Shown in pieces: positions 15,703-24,461 of a DNA stretch of 59,382 nt; positions within the stretch are counted from its first letter, which is position 1, and every line of letters starts with the position of its first letter. The notes beneath the pieces were generated by a model. It saw only the letters and a list, made by a program, of their open reading frames with translations. It was not told the origin of the DNA and searched no databases. The position numbers and the translations under genes are program-made. Source of the DNA: Bacilli bacterium (GTDB lineage Bacteria > Bacillota_I > Bacilli_A > RFN20 > CAG-826); assembly GCA_900767605.1 (NCBI GenBank), contig CAAFZT010000024.1:1-59382 (forward strand), given 5' to 3'.

Positions 15703-17718
15703 TTATACCCCCAAACTTTCAAGATAGGATTGGATGGAAACGAATTCGCGGATGTCTTTGATGCCTTGATCGAGGCAGATGTCTTTGAATTTCTTTTTGA
15801 TGGCGATAAATTCCGAAGTGGTGAATTTATCCTCGTAGCAAGAAATCGCCACTTTTGCCGGAATGAGCCATTCGATGTCGATATAGGCTTTAAGACGTTT
15901 GTATTTGGTGGCGTCTTTGGCATAGACATTCAAGGAATCATAGGCTTTGTCGCAGATATCGAAGAGTTCTTGAACGAGGCCATATCCCCAATATTTCTTG
16001 TTTCCGGAGATGTCTCCTTGCATGGAACCGCCATTGCCGATACCGAATTTCTCGATGGTTTTGGCGAACCAGAGGCGAAGCTTTTCGAAGAGCTCCCTCA
16101 TCGCCGGAGCGGCATTTTCATAGACGTTATTGATATAGTCGTTAATCATCTGGTCCATGTCGGAAGAAGAATCCCACGCCTTCTTGCAAAGGACGTAATT
16201 GGCGAGTCCCCCGAATCCCGGGTCGGCGCCACGCTGGTCGTTTTTCACCTGCTCGAAGGAGAAGGAATAGTTATAACGGGCCAGATATTCGTGGTAATCG
16301 TTATAGAAATTGTAGATATCGTAGAAGGTGATGTAATCGTTGAAGAATCCGCCATAGCTCCACGCCCAGGTGCCAGGATAGAAATTGCCCCAGGCTTTTA
16401 AGGTTTTACGGGCTTCTTCATTGGCTTGGCTATAGAAAGAACGGCCATAGTCAAAGTTCATCGACGCAACATAGGGCATGATGTTCACCCCTTCATCCGG
16501 GATGATGTCGGAATCGTAAGTAAACGTGCCGTCGTCATTCTCCTTGAAGGGAGGGGTCATCGCCGATTGATAGGCGAAGAAGGAATAATTAAGTGGGCGT
16601 TTATAAGCCTCGTTTTCTGGCAAATCCATCCATTCGTTGACCTTCTTGCCGACTTTTTTCATAAAGAGCAAGACGGTCGCGGAGATGGCGTTATTGTGCT
16701 TCTTCTTCACCGCGTTACAAGGCTCGCAGTCGCAGAGGTCAGGAACGTCGTTCATGCCAAGGAAGGCCGTGGTGTAACTCGGATATTGGGCCGTGGGCTT
16801 CCAAGTAAGGGTTTGTTCGATCTTTTTCGCCGCGCATTCGACCATGAATTCAAGTTCTTTCTCGTCTCCATGAGCGGTGAAGCAAAGCTGATCGCCCTTG
16901 CTGTTATAGAGCTTTGGATGCTCGGCTTGGTATTTATTTTTGGGGAAATAATAGAAGCTATTGTGGTTTCCGCTCCACGCCCCGTTCGGATTATCCCCTT
17001 CATAGATCGGAAGGATAAGGCTGCCGGAGTCATCGGTCACCCTCATGCGATAAGGGAACATCTGGTTTTGGCTCGCCGTCGGATAGAGAAGCCCTCTTTT
17101 TTGACGGAAAGAAACATCAGGGATATCCACGACGTCATAGTTATAAAGTTTGACGTCCTTGACGTTTTTATCGAGGGTATACCGATCGTTATAATAGGTC
17201 TCGAAATTGAAGTTGAGCTTCAAGAAATCATAGACCGCGTAAAGGGTCGAATAATTGGTTTGCCCAAAGAGGAAGACGGACTTCCCTTTGGTCATAATCC
17301 GGACCCCGTCTCTTCCAAATCCGCTTAAATCAGCTTCTAGAGCCGCAGTGCTCCAGAAATTATTCTGCCCCAAGGAAAGATAAGTCGCGGACTCGCTATA
17401 GGAAACGTTGCCGTCATCGGTCACGACGGGCAAATCAACGCCAGTTGCCTCTTTGAACAAAGTGGCCAATTCACTTTGGGCGTAAAGGAGTTGGTCGTCG
17501 CTAGTAGACGGGACGAGAATCTTATAGGAACTCTTGCCGTTTTTAACAAGATAATCCGAGGTTTCCGTCGCGGTGAAGCGGTGTTTTTCCGAAACCGTCT
17601 CTCCGCCTCCAGGAACCGAACTTTGGTCTTCGCTACTCCCGCCTCCGCAAGCGCTTAGTAACGTCGCGGAGGACATGGCGAGGGCGAAGAGAATCTTTTT
17701 GCGATTTGCTTTTTTCAT
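15703..17718 (-). CDS. DUF4838 lipoprotein, GH67-like fold
   Basis: 671 residues. A lipobox ends TLLSAC (Cys24). Residues ~75-190 resemble the N-terminal domain of alpha-glucuronidases (YAQSELATLFKEATGVDLP). The central part has the DUF4838 hallmark GMNDVPDLCDCEPC, followed by a TIM-barrel-like region (YSFFAYQSAMTPPF). Proteins with this domain are usually predicted surface hydrolases acting on plant or host glycans. The active site is not proven. It has a strong ribosome-binding site (aaggaggg). Confidence 0.82.
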   Translation of the reverse strand: MKKANRKKILFALAMSSATLLSACGGGSSEDQSSVPGGGETVSEKHRFTATETSDYLVKNGKSSYKILVPSTSDDQLLYAQSELATLFKEATGVDLPVVTDDGNVSYSESATYLSLGQNNFWSTAALEADLSGFGRDGVRIMTKGKSVFLFGQTNYSTLYAVYDFLKLNFNFETYYNDRYTLDKNVKDVKLYNYDVVDIPDVSFRQKRGLLYPTASQNQMFPYRMRVTDDSGSLILPIYEGDNPNGAWSGNHNSFYYFPKNKYQAEHPKLYNSKGDQLCFTAHGDEKELEFMVECAAKKIEQTLTWKPTAQYPSYTTAFLGMNDVPDLCDCEPCNAVKKKHNNAISATVLLFMKKVGKKVNEWMDLPENEAYKRPLNYSFFAYQSAMTPPFKENDDGTFTYDSDIIPDEGVNIMPYVASMNFDYGRSFYSQANEEARKTLKAWGNFYPGTWAWSYGGFFNDYITFYDIYNFYNDYHEYLARYNYSFSFEQVKNDQRGADPGFGGLANYVLCKKAWDSSSDMDQMINDYINNVYENAAPAMRELFEKLRLWFAKTIEKFGIGNGGSMQGDISGNKKYWGYGLVQELFDICDKAYDSLNVYAKDATKYKRLKAYIDIEWLIPAKVAISCYEDKFTTSEFIAIKKKFKDICLDQGIKDIREFVSIQSYLESLGV

Positions 17719-17731
17719 GTTTCATCCCTCC

Positions 17732-20700
17732 TTATTCGACGATCAAGGTGTATTGCCCATAGGCCACGTTGCCTTCTTCGTCTTGGCAGGTGATGTGAGC
17801 CGTATAGGTGCCCTTGTCTTTGATGTTGACGGCATTGCCGTTAGGAACCATGGCAATCAAAACGCCTTCGCTATCGTAGATAAGATGCCAGATTTCGATC
17901 TTATCCGCCGCAGTCATGTTATCCGTGGCCGTGATGTTAGGAAGAGTAGCTTGGGTATTGGCTTTGATCTTATGGGTGGAAGGCAAGGAATTGATGACTG
18001 GTTTTTCGCGGTCGAGAACGCTGATCATGCCCTTGAAGCCGCCGGTAATTGCGTTGTCGAATCCATCCATGACGACGAAATTCATGATATAAGAGGCATA
18101 TTCGTCCATTTGGAAGGAATAGGCGTGGCGGAAGTCGCGGACCTCATAGATATCTTGGCCACTGGCAAGGTCTTTGACGCGGCGAACGCTTCCGCCGATG
18201 TTCTTAATGACGGACATCGAGAGTTTTTCATCCCCAGCAGGAGATAAAACATCCGCGACGTTGGGCCTAGAGATGGAAGCCGTTTCGTTGAGCTTAGCGA
18301 TCTTTTCCGGGAATTCGTAAGAAGCCATCGGGGCGATGCGGTCGCGAGTCGATCCGGAACGGAAGGGCTGATTGCCCACGTAAGAGATATCCAAATAAGA
18401 GGAGGTGGACAGCCCTTCTGCTTCAATTTGAAGGAACATCGTATCGTTGACGAAGGGATTTTCGATTTGGAAGCTGGCCCCCGCAACGGTTAAGGTCGAG
18501 GTCGTGGAACTATAAAGCAAGGAAGCGCCAGTAGAGAGGAAGTCTTCGTTCCCCGTGCTGAATTTGCCATTGACGGAAACGCCGGTTTTTTCGAAGCGGA
18601 TCGTGATTTCATCTCCACCATAATAAGGAAGGAAACGAAGCGTCACCGCACCTACTCCGCTTGCCTTGAAATTGAACTGCATCGGAGAGAAGAGCAATTT
18701 ATTGATGAATTCCATCTTGCCCTTGCCCGCGACTTTGCTTTGATAACGGACGAAGTCGGCGTTTTCCCCCTCGCTGATTTCGACGTTTTTACCTTCGAAA
18801 TCCCCAACGAAATATTTGGTGAGGTCCACGCGCTTGCCATCTTTATTCCAATTCGCGTCCACGACGGGGATCGCTTCGGTTTCAATGATGTCGGTGGGAT
18901 TGGATTTGGGGTGGAAGCGGAATTTGCAGGTTGCCCCATCCGCCGTGAAGGAGGTGGGGTCAAAGGCGACGTAATCCTTTCCGTCGATTTGGACTTCTCC
19001 CACCACTTCGTCTTGCTGGGCGCCGTTTTCATTGTAGCCATAGGCCGTCGGAGCATCGAGGGAATAGGTAGCTCCCTTCATGAAATAATGCGGGAGGTAT
19101 ACGTCTTTGGAAGTGAACTCCGCTTTGTTGTTGGCGGAAACGGTGAAGCTGTATTCTTTTTCGCCGGAATAGAAACGGTCGTGATAACGATATTGGAGCG
19201 TATAGGTCCCCGCTCGTTCTAAAAGATAAGAATCCAAACTAGAGACCGTTTTCTTTTCTCCACTAGGCGAAGTGACTTCGATTTCGACGACGGCGTCGTC
19301 ATTCAGGGACTCCATCGTGAAATTGTTAAATTGAACCGTCTTGCCAGCGACCATGTTTTCCAAGGGGACCACTTCCATCTTGAGGCCTTCGCTTCCAAAT
19401 TCGGAAACGGAAAGGTCTAAACGTTTCGTGGACACATTCCCATAGACGTCTTCTGCGCGATACAAGATGGTGTAAACGCCTTTTTGGTCCGGCAGGAATT
19501 TGCCGTCTTTGACTGCGACGAGTCTTCTCGCGGAGGAATCGTAGCCATAATAAACGCTATAGGTGGCCTCGCCGCGAAGCCCGGTTTCGTCATAAGCTTT
19601 TTCCACGGGGACTTCAATTTCAAGCCCACCCATGATTTTGGCTTCTTCGTCTTCGCTATGATCAAAAATCGGGGCGATGCGATCTTTGTAATAATCCATG
19701 GGGTTTAATTCATCGCCGCGGACACCACCAATTTCGCCGATTTCAAGAGGAGCCATCTCCACCCCGCTATATCCACTAGCGGTAACCGACATATAAACGA
19801 GTCCGTTCTTGAACCCTTTGAAGGTATCGTTGCCATAGATGCCGGCATTATTGAATTCGGCGACCAAAACGTATTCGCTCGCCGCGTCGGTGGCAGCATA
19901 AATGCGATAATGGGAGGGATCAGCAGAATCCAAATAATAGGTAACGTTGTTCATCGACTTCGAAACTGGGCTATTGCCGGTGATGCGCGTCCCGCCTTGA
20001 GAATTGATGCGGTAAGATTTTCCATCCACTTCCACCGATCCCGAGTCATCGGCGATTAACCCCGCGTTACGGGCTCCGTTATAGGAAGTCGTGACAAAAT
20101 TTTCGTAATAATAGGTCCCTTTGCTATTGGTGATGGTGAAATAGTTATTGGGATCATAGGCATCCGTCACCCGCAAGGTGATGGAATGGACCGTCGGCTT
20201 TTGCTCTAAATCGATGATGTTCCAAGCCATGAGCTTTTGATATTTGCTCTTGCTCAGATCAATCGGCTTGGCATAGGTAAAGGTATCCCCTTCGGTAAGG
20301 CCGAGTTTTAAGCCATAGGCATAGCCGCTTCCTGCAAAAAATTTGTTGAGGTCGCCGTAATCGATGGTCGATTTGTTTCCATTAAAGGAATAAACGTCTT
20401 GATAAACGTTGAATTTCTTCGTGAAAATCGTGCCATCTTCCCCATAGCAAGTGATTTCATAAGAGCCAAAGGCATCAAGTTTATAGGCGCTGCCCATTTG
20501 TTTGGTGCCATCAGGATAGGTCAAGACGCTCGAAGCGACTTTGACGGATTTATCTCCAGTTTGGATCACCGTGTCCTTGGTGATATAGACGTATTCGCCG
20601 AGGTTATAAACCTCTTGGATTTCCGATCCACTGAGGGAAGTGGCTTCGCCTTTCGTTTCTAGCACCCCGTTTTGGAACGAGGGCAAAGAAAGAAGGGACA

Positions 20701-20737
20701 AAGCAACGAGAGCGACAACGAATTTGCTTGTTTTCAT
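17732..20737 (-). CDS. large secreted Ig-like multi-domain protein
   Basis: 1001 residues. The signal peptide (MKTSKFVVALVALSLLSLPS) has no lipobox cysteine, and I see no sortase motif, SLH domain or C-terminal membrane anchor, so how it stays at the surface is unclear. At least four Ig-like repeats carry the pattern 'DxxxPxI...V..K.A.D...' and 'KGxYTxxxxxxDxxGN' (for example DKGTYTAHITCQDEEGN at the end and QKGVYTILYRAEDVYGN in the middle). Residues ~110-330 look like a jelly-roll lectin domain. It sits between the permease genes and the DUF4838 gene, suggesting glycan capture. The function is inferred. Confidence 0.7.
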   Translation of the reverse strand: MKTSKFVVALVALSLLSLPSFQNGVLETKGEATSLSGSEIQEVYNLGEYVYITKDTVIQTGDKSVKVASSVLTYPDGTKQMGSAYKLDAFGSYEITCYGEDGTIFTKKFNVYQDVYSFNGNKSTIDYGDLNKFFAGSGYAYGLKLGLTEGDTFTYAKPIDLSKSKYQKLMAWNIIDLEQKPTVHSITLRVTDAYDPNNYFTITNSKGTYYYENFVTTSYNGARNAGLIADDSGSVEVDGKSYRINSQGGTRITGNSPVSKSMNNVTYYLDSADPSHYRIYAATDAASEYVLVAEFNNAGIYGNDTFKGFKNGLVYMSVTASGYSGVEMAPLEIGEIGGVRGDELNPMDYYKDRIAPIFDHSEDEEAKIMGGLEIEVPVEKAYDETGLRGEATYSVYYGYDSSARRLVAVKDGKFLPDQKGVYTILYRAEDVYGNVSTKRLDLSVSEFGSEGLKMEVVPLENMVAGKTVQFNNFTMESLNDDAVVEIEVTSPSGEKKTVSSLDSYLLERAGTYTLQYRYHDRFYSGEKEYSFTVSANNKAEFTSKDVYLPHYFMKGATYSLDAPTAYGYNENGAQQDEVVGEVQIDGKDYVAFDPTSFTADGATCKFRFHPKSNPTDIIETEAIPVVDANWNKDGKRVDLTKYFVGDFEGKNVEISEGENADFVRYQSKVAGKGKMEFINKLLFSPMQFNFKASGVGAVTLRFLPYYGGDEITIRFEKTGVSVNGKFSTGNEDFLSTGASLLYSSTTSTLTVAGASFQIENPFVNDTMFLQIEAEGLSTSSYLDISYVGNQPFRSGSTRDRIAPMASYEFPEKIAKLNETASISRPNVADVLSPAGDEKLSMSVIKNIGGSVRRVKDLASGQDIYEVRDFRHAYSFQMDEYASYIMNFVVMDGFDNAITGGFKGMISVLDREKPVINSLPSTHKIKANTQATLPNITATDNMTAADKIEIWHLIYDSEGVLIAMVPNGNAVNIKDKGTYTAHITCQDEEGNVAYGQYTLIVE

Positions 20738-20756
20738 AAAGTTCCTCCGGTGTTGG

Positions 20757-21764
20757 TTATTCCTTCAAGCCGCCCGCGGATACGTTACCCATGAGCTTGT
20801 TGCGGAACACAATAAATAGAATGGTGATGGGGACCGCCAGAATCATCGAGGCGGTGATTTTTAATGGCGCTGTTTGGAGCAAGAATTTCTCGGCTCCGGT
20901 GCCAATGTCCGATTTGCCGAGCGACATTTCGTAAACGGCGCGGGCCAAGGTCGGATGGGTGGGGAGATATAGCATCGTGGCCTGCCAGTCATTCCACAAT
21001 GCGATAAACTGAATCAAGAAGACCGTGCCAATCGTTTTGATGGCCATTGGGAAATAGATGCGGAACATGACGGTGAAGTCATTCGCCCCATCGATTTCAG
21101 CGGCTTCCCGGTAAGAGTTGCTAATGGAAGCAAAGAAGCCAAAATAGACGAAGTAATACATGCCAGCCCCCGAGAAGAATCGGAGGAAGTTCCCCCAGAT
21201 GCTATCGAAGATGCCGAGTTGGCGGAGCCAAGTAAGTTCAGAAGGTAGGGCACCGATAATCGGAATCGATAGCATAAGAGTGAAGACGACGTTGATGATT
21301 GTGGAAAGGACGTATTTGTATTTGCAGGTAAGATAGGCAGTAATCGCCGGAACCACCGAGCAAATTAGGGCTCCGACTCCCGCATAGACCAAGGTGTTAT
21401 ATAGCATCGTTAAGAAACCAATGTTTTCTTGGCTATGGGAAACGAGATTATCGCCCACGTACCAACTGGAATTAAGCTCAATAAAAACGAAATTTTTGAA
21501 GATGAGGCCGTAATTGCGGAATTGGAAGAATTCGCGGTTGCTCGCCAAGGGGTTCTCCCAGTTTGCTAGATCCAGCAGAGGGAAGGAAATCGGGCCATTT
21601 TGCTCGAAATCGTTTTTGCTCTTAAGGGAAGTCATGAAGCCCCACAAGAGCATGAAGAGAAGAATGAGCGCGAAAAAAGCTAAAATCACGGCAAGGATGA
21701 CGTAGAAGGTCTTATCGATCTTGCTGGTTTTTGGCTCTGGGGCTTTCGAACGATATTTCGCCAT
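20757..21764 (-). CDS. carbohydrate ABC transporter permease (MalG type)
   Basis: 335 residues with six predicted membrane helices. The EAA loop reads EAAEIDGANDFTVMFRIYFP, the conserved contact with the ATPase. The first helix is FYVILAVILAFFALILLFML and a long extracellular loop follows. It starts 3 nt after the partner permease, with ribosome-binding site aaggagg. No ATPase gene is in this operon, so a shared MsmX-like ATPase is expected. Confidence 0.92.
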   Translation of the reverse strand: MAKYRSKAPEPKTSKIDKTFYVILAVILAFFALILLFMLLWGFMTSLKSKNDFEQNGPISFPLLDLANWENPLASNREFFQFRNYGLIFKNFVFIELNSSWYVGDNLVSHSQENIGFLTMLYNTLVYAGVGALICSVVPAITAYLTCKYKYVLSTIINVVFTLMLSIPIIGALPSELTWLRQLGIFDSIWGNFLRFFSGAGMYYFVYFGFFASISNSYREAAEIDGANDFTVMFRIYFPMAIKTIGTVFLIQFIALWNDWQATMLYLPTHPTLARAVYEMSLGKSDIGTGAEKFLLQTAPLKITASMILAVPITILFIVFRNKLMGNVSAGGLKE

Positions 21765-21767
21765 AGG

Positions 21768-22721
21768 TTAGTCCTCCTTGGGGCCGAAGCGAGTCAGCAA
21801 GAATTTAACGAGGAACACCACCGGGACGATGATGGCGGTCAGCATCAATCCAAACGCCGCAAGCCCAGGATAGTTCAAATAATTAGGGATGCTGCCGAGG
21901 ATATCGGATCTCAAAGAGTTGATGTAGATGAAATAACCGACGTTTCCCATGGCCAAGGCATTCTCACCATAAATGTTGAATGCCTGGTATTGGCTCGTGA
22001 AAACCTGAGAGATGATGACGATGGCAAGGCTAACGATCGTCGGATAGATTTTGGGAAGGATGACGTGCCAAAAAATCGAGAGGGTGTTCGCTCCTTCTAG
22101 TTCCGCCGATTCAATGTTGGCTGGATTGACGTTGCCCATCGCGTTGGAATAAAGAAGAACGTTCACACCGAAGCTCATGACGATGTTGAAGAGCATCATG
22201 ATCCAAATTTGGGTGGAAGGCTCGGCCAATGCATCGATTTTTTCCGTCCCAAACCATTGGAAGAGCATTTCGGGGACGGCATTCCGAACCACATATTTGA
22301 AGAGAATGCCCAAAACGACGGAAGAAAGGACTTGCGGCAAATACAAGACGGTGCGGAAGAATCCGCTTGCCGGCTTCTTCTTATAAATATAGTAAGAGGC
22401 AAGCAAGGCGAGAGGCTGGGAAATAAAGAGGTCGATGGAGACGAAAATCAACGAATTCTTCAACATGTAAGGATATTGAGAGAACGAATTCCAGGCTGCG
22501 ACGAAATTATCAAATCCAGCAAAGCTCGTCACGATTCGGCCCACATCATAGTCCAAAGTATAACTTTGAAAGGCCATGATGAAGGAATTGATGTTGACGT
22601 AAAGGTAGAACACGAAGAAATGGATGATGGGGATGATCATGAACGAGAGGAAGAAGGCGAAATGTTTGATTTCGCCTTTGCTCCATCTTCGTTTTTTTCC
22701 GTGGGTAACGGTGGAATACAT
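21768..22721 (-). CDS. carbohydrate ABC transporter permease (MalF/LplB type)
   Basis: 317 residues and six helices. The EAA loop is ESAELEGANTLSIFWHVILP. The start at 22721 (MYSTVTHGKKRRWSKGE) leaves 17 nt after the solute-binding protein stop. An in-frame Met at 22760 would add 13 residues and overlap that gene by 22 nt. Neither has a strong ribosome-binding site, and the shorter form fits the family better. It pairs with the next permease and the lipoprotein upstream. Confidence 0.88.
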   Translation of the reverse strand: MYSTVTHGKKRRWSKGEIKHFAFFLSFMIIPIIHFFVFYLYVNINSFIMAFQSYTLDYDVGRIVTSFAGFDNFVAAWNSFSQYPYMLKNSLIFVSIDLFISQPLALLASYYIYKKKPASGFFRTVLYLPQVLSSVVLGILFKYVVRNAVPEMLFQWFGTEKIDALAEPSTQIWIMMLFNIVMSFGVNVLLYSNAMGNVNPANIESAELEGANTLSIFWHVILPKIYPTIVSLAIVIISQVFTSQYQAFNIYGENALAMGNVGYFIYINSLRSDILGSIPNYLNYPGLAAFGLMLTAIIVPVVFLVKFLLTRFGPKED

Positions 22722-22738
22722 AGGAATGATCCGCGGGT

Positions 22739-24436
22739 TTACTTGGACATGGAACCCCAAGCAGATTTGCTGAACCTCGTGTTGTCAAAGATATAATCGG
22801 AAGTGCAATTGTATTTGGTGAACGGATCCAAATAGCCGCCGGCATTTTGAACGCCGTTTGGCATGCGGAAGCTGCTGATGGTCATCGTATAGCCAAAGAC
22901 GAAGGACATGAGGTTCTTTTTGTAACGTTCCGAGGTCGAAGAGGGCTGAATGACTTCTCCTGCGGCGCGAAGGGTCGCCAAATCGTCGTAATAGGTGTTA
23001 TTGAGTTTGGAGCGATCCCAAGTGTAACCGATTGGAGCAGTCAATCCGGTGAGTTCAGAGAAGGCGCTGAGTTCCTCGTTGGAATAGAGGAAATTCAAGA
23101 AGGCTTTGACCGCTTTTTCTTTGCCGTTGGTTTTGACGCGGGCATTGGCGAAAGTCAGAGTCGAACCCGTATTGACGAGGGCGGGCTTTTTGCCGTTTCC
23201 TTCGGTCACTTGCCCCGTGAGTTGGGTGGGCAAGGGCATGAAAGCCGTGTGGCGATCCGGGTTCGTCGGGTTCATTTGACGGTACGTCTCAAAAGTTCCG
23301 ACATCGGCGGCTTCGTGGCACCAATAAGAACCGTCCCAATACATTCCATAGCGTTTATTGTTGTGGCCATTGATGAACCAGTTCATCGCCGCGGTTGGGG
23401 ATTGGTTGGAGTCGGCGAGGGCTTCCGGATCCAGCCATTTGTTGCGAATGGCCATTTCCATGAAGGCAAGGGAATAATAACGGTTCGCCATGTCATACAT
23501 CTTGTAACCGTTCTCTTCGTTTAGAACGACTTTTTCGGTAACCGGCGTCTTAAGGCCCGATCCTTTGGCGAAGAGTTCGTCGTTTTTCCAATCGGTAACG
23601 ACGTCGAGTTCCGCGTTGGACCATTCGCAGCTGGTGTTTCTCATCCCTTCGGGTCCAGTTAAAGAGGCCCACAAGGCAAGAGGGAATTTCCAAGAATAAT
23701 ATTGGCCCGATCCGCAAAGGAGAATGGGGGAAACGCCATCGCTATAAAGTTTGTGGCAAAGGATGTTGAATTCTTCTAACGAACTGGGGAGACCATCATC
23801 ATAATCGCCGCGGATGCCGTTAGGACCGACGGATTTTTGAATGTTTTTATCGGCGATGAAGCGGCCCGTTCCATAGGGGGTGTTGGCCACTTCCACATCT
23901 TCTGCGTCCACGGAGGGGTCCGCAAAATAGAAATTCTTTTCGTTGAATAGATCCTTGTCGTAGCTAACGCCTGGGAACCATTCGTAGTGCGGGAGGGCAT
24001 AATATTTGCCATCTGGTCCTTTCAAACGTTCCAAAATCCCAGATTCAATGCTCGCTTCCTTGGGTCTGACGATATCGTCCAAATCAAGCAGATAACCTTG
24101 GGCGGATAATTGATAGATGTCCGGGTTATATTCATAAATCATGATATCGTTACCGGTCGATTTGATTTCGCTATTCCAGGCAACGCCTTTGGCTTGTTGG
24201 ATTTTGAAGGTGATGCCCGTTTTGCCATCTTCAAAAGACACTTCCTTGTTGGCTTCAGCAAAACGCTTAGTCGATTGGTTAAGCCAATCGCGGCCCGAAG
24301 TGCCGTTGAAGAGCATGATGTTAACCGTCGTGATGGTGGAATTGGCTCCTCCACCGCCTCCGTTACAAGAAGCAAGGCTTCCCGTCAAGGCAGCTAGCCC
24401 TAAGAGGACCAGCATGTTTTTTCTCGAATTTTTCAT
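22739..24436 (-). CDS. extracellular solute-binding lipoprotein (family 1, sugar)
   Basis: 565 residues. A lipobox ends GSLASC (Cys24), followed by a glycine-rich linker. The mature part has a periplasmic-binding-protein fold (VNIMLFNGTSGRDWLNQSTK, later MAMRNKWLDPEALADSNQSP-like helices and FINGHNNKRYGMYWDG). Its length is typical of proteins that bind oligosaccharides. It delivers substrate to the two permeases downstream and is the second gene of the 27-kb-to-9.6-kb operon. Confidence 0.88.
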   Translation of the reverse strand: MKNSRKNMLVLLGLAALTGSLASCNGGGGGANSTITTVNIMLFNGTSGRDWLNQSTKRFAEANKEVSFEDGKTGITFKIQQAKGVAWNSEIKSTGNDIMIYEYNPDIYQLSAQGYLLDLDDIVRPKEASIESGILERLKGPDGKYYALPHYEWFPGVSYDKDLFNEKNFYFADPSVDAEDVEVANTPYGTGRFIADKNIQKSVGPNGIRGDYDDGLPSSLEEFNILCHKLYSDGVSPILLCGSGQYYSWKFPLALWASLTGPEGMRNTSCEWSNAELDVVTDWKNDELFAKGSGLKTPVTEKVVLNEENGYKMYDMANRYYSLAFMEMAIRNKWLDPEALADSNQSPTAAMNWFINGHNNKRYGMYWDGSYWCHEAADVGTFETYRQMNPTNPDRHTAFMPLPTQLTGQVTEGNGKKPALVNTGSTLTFANARVKTNGKEKAVKAFLNFLYSNEELSAFSELTGLTAPIGYTWDRSKLNNTYYDDLATLRAAGEVIQPSSTSERYKKNLMSFVFGYTMTISSFRMPNGVQNAGGYLDPFTKYNCTSDYIFDNTRFSKSAWGSMSK

Positions 24437-24461
24437 ATGAAATCTTCTCCTTTATTCTGAT

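Noticed and set aside
16426..17328. 300-codon plus-strand ORF opposite the DUF4838 gene
   Set aside because: It is antisense to a well-supported gene, has no family similarity or ribosome-binding site, and its composition mirrors the opposite strand.
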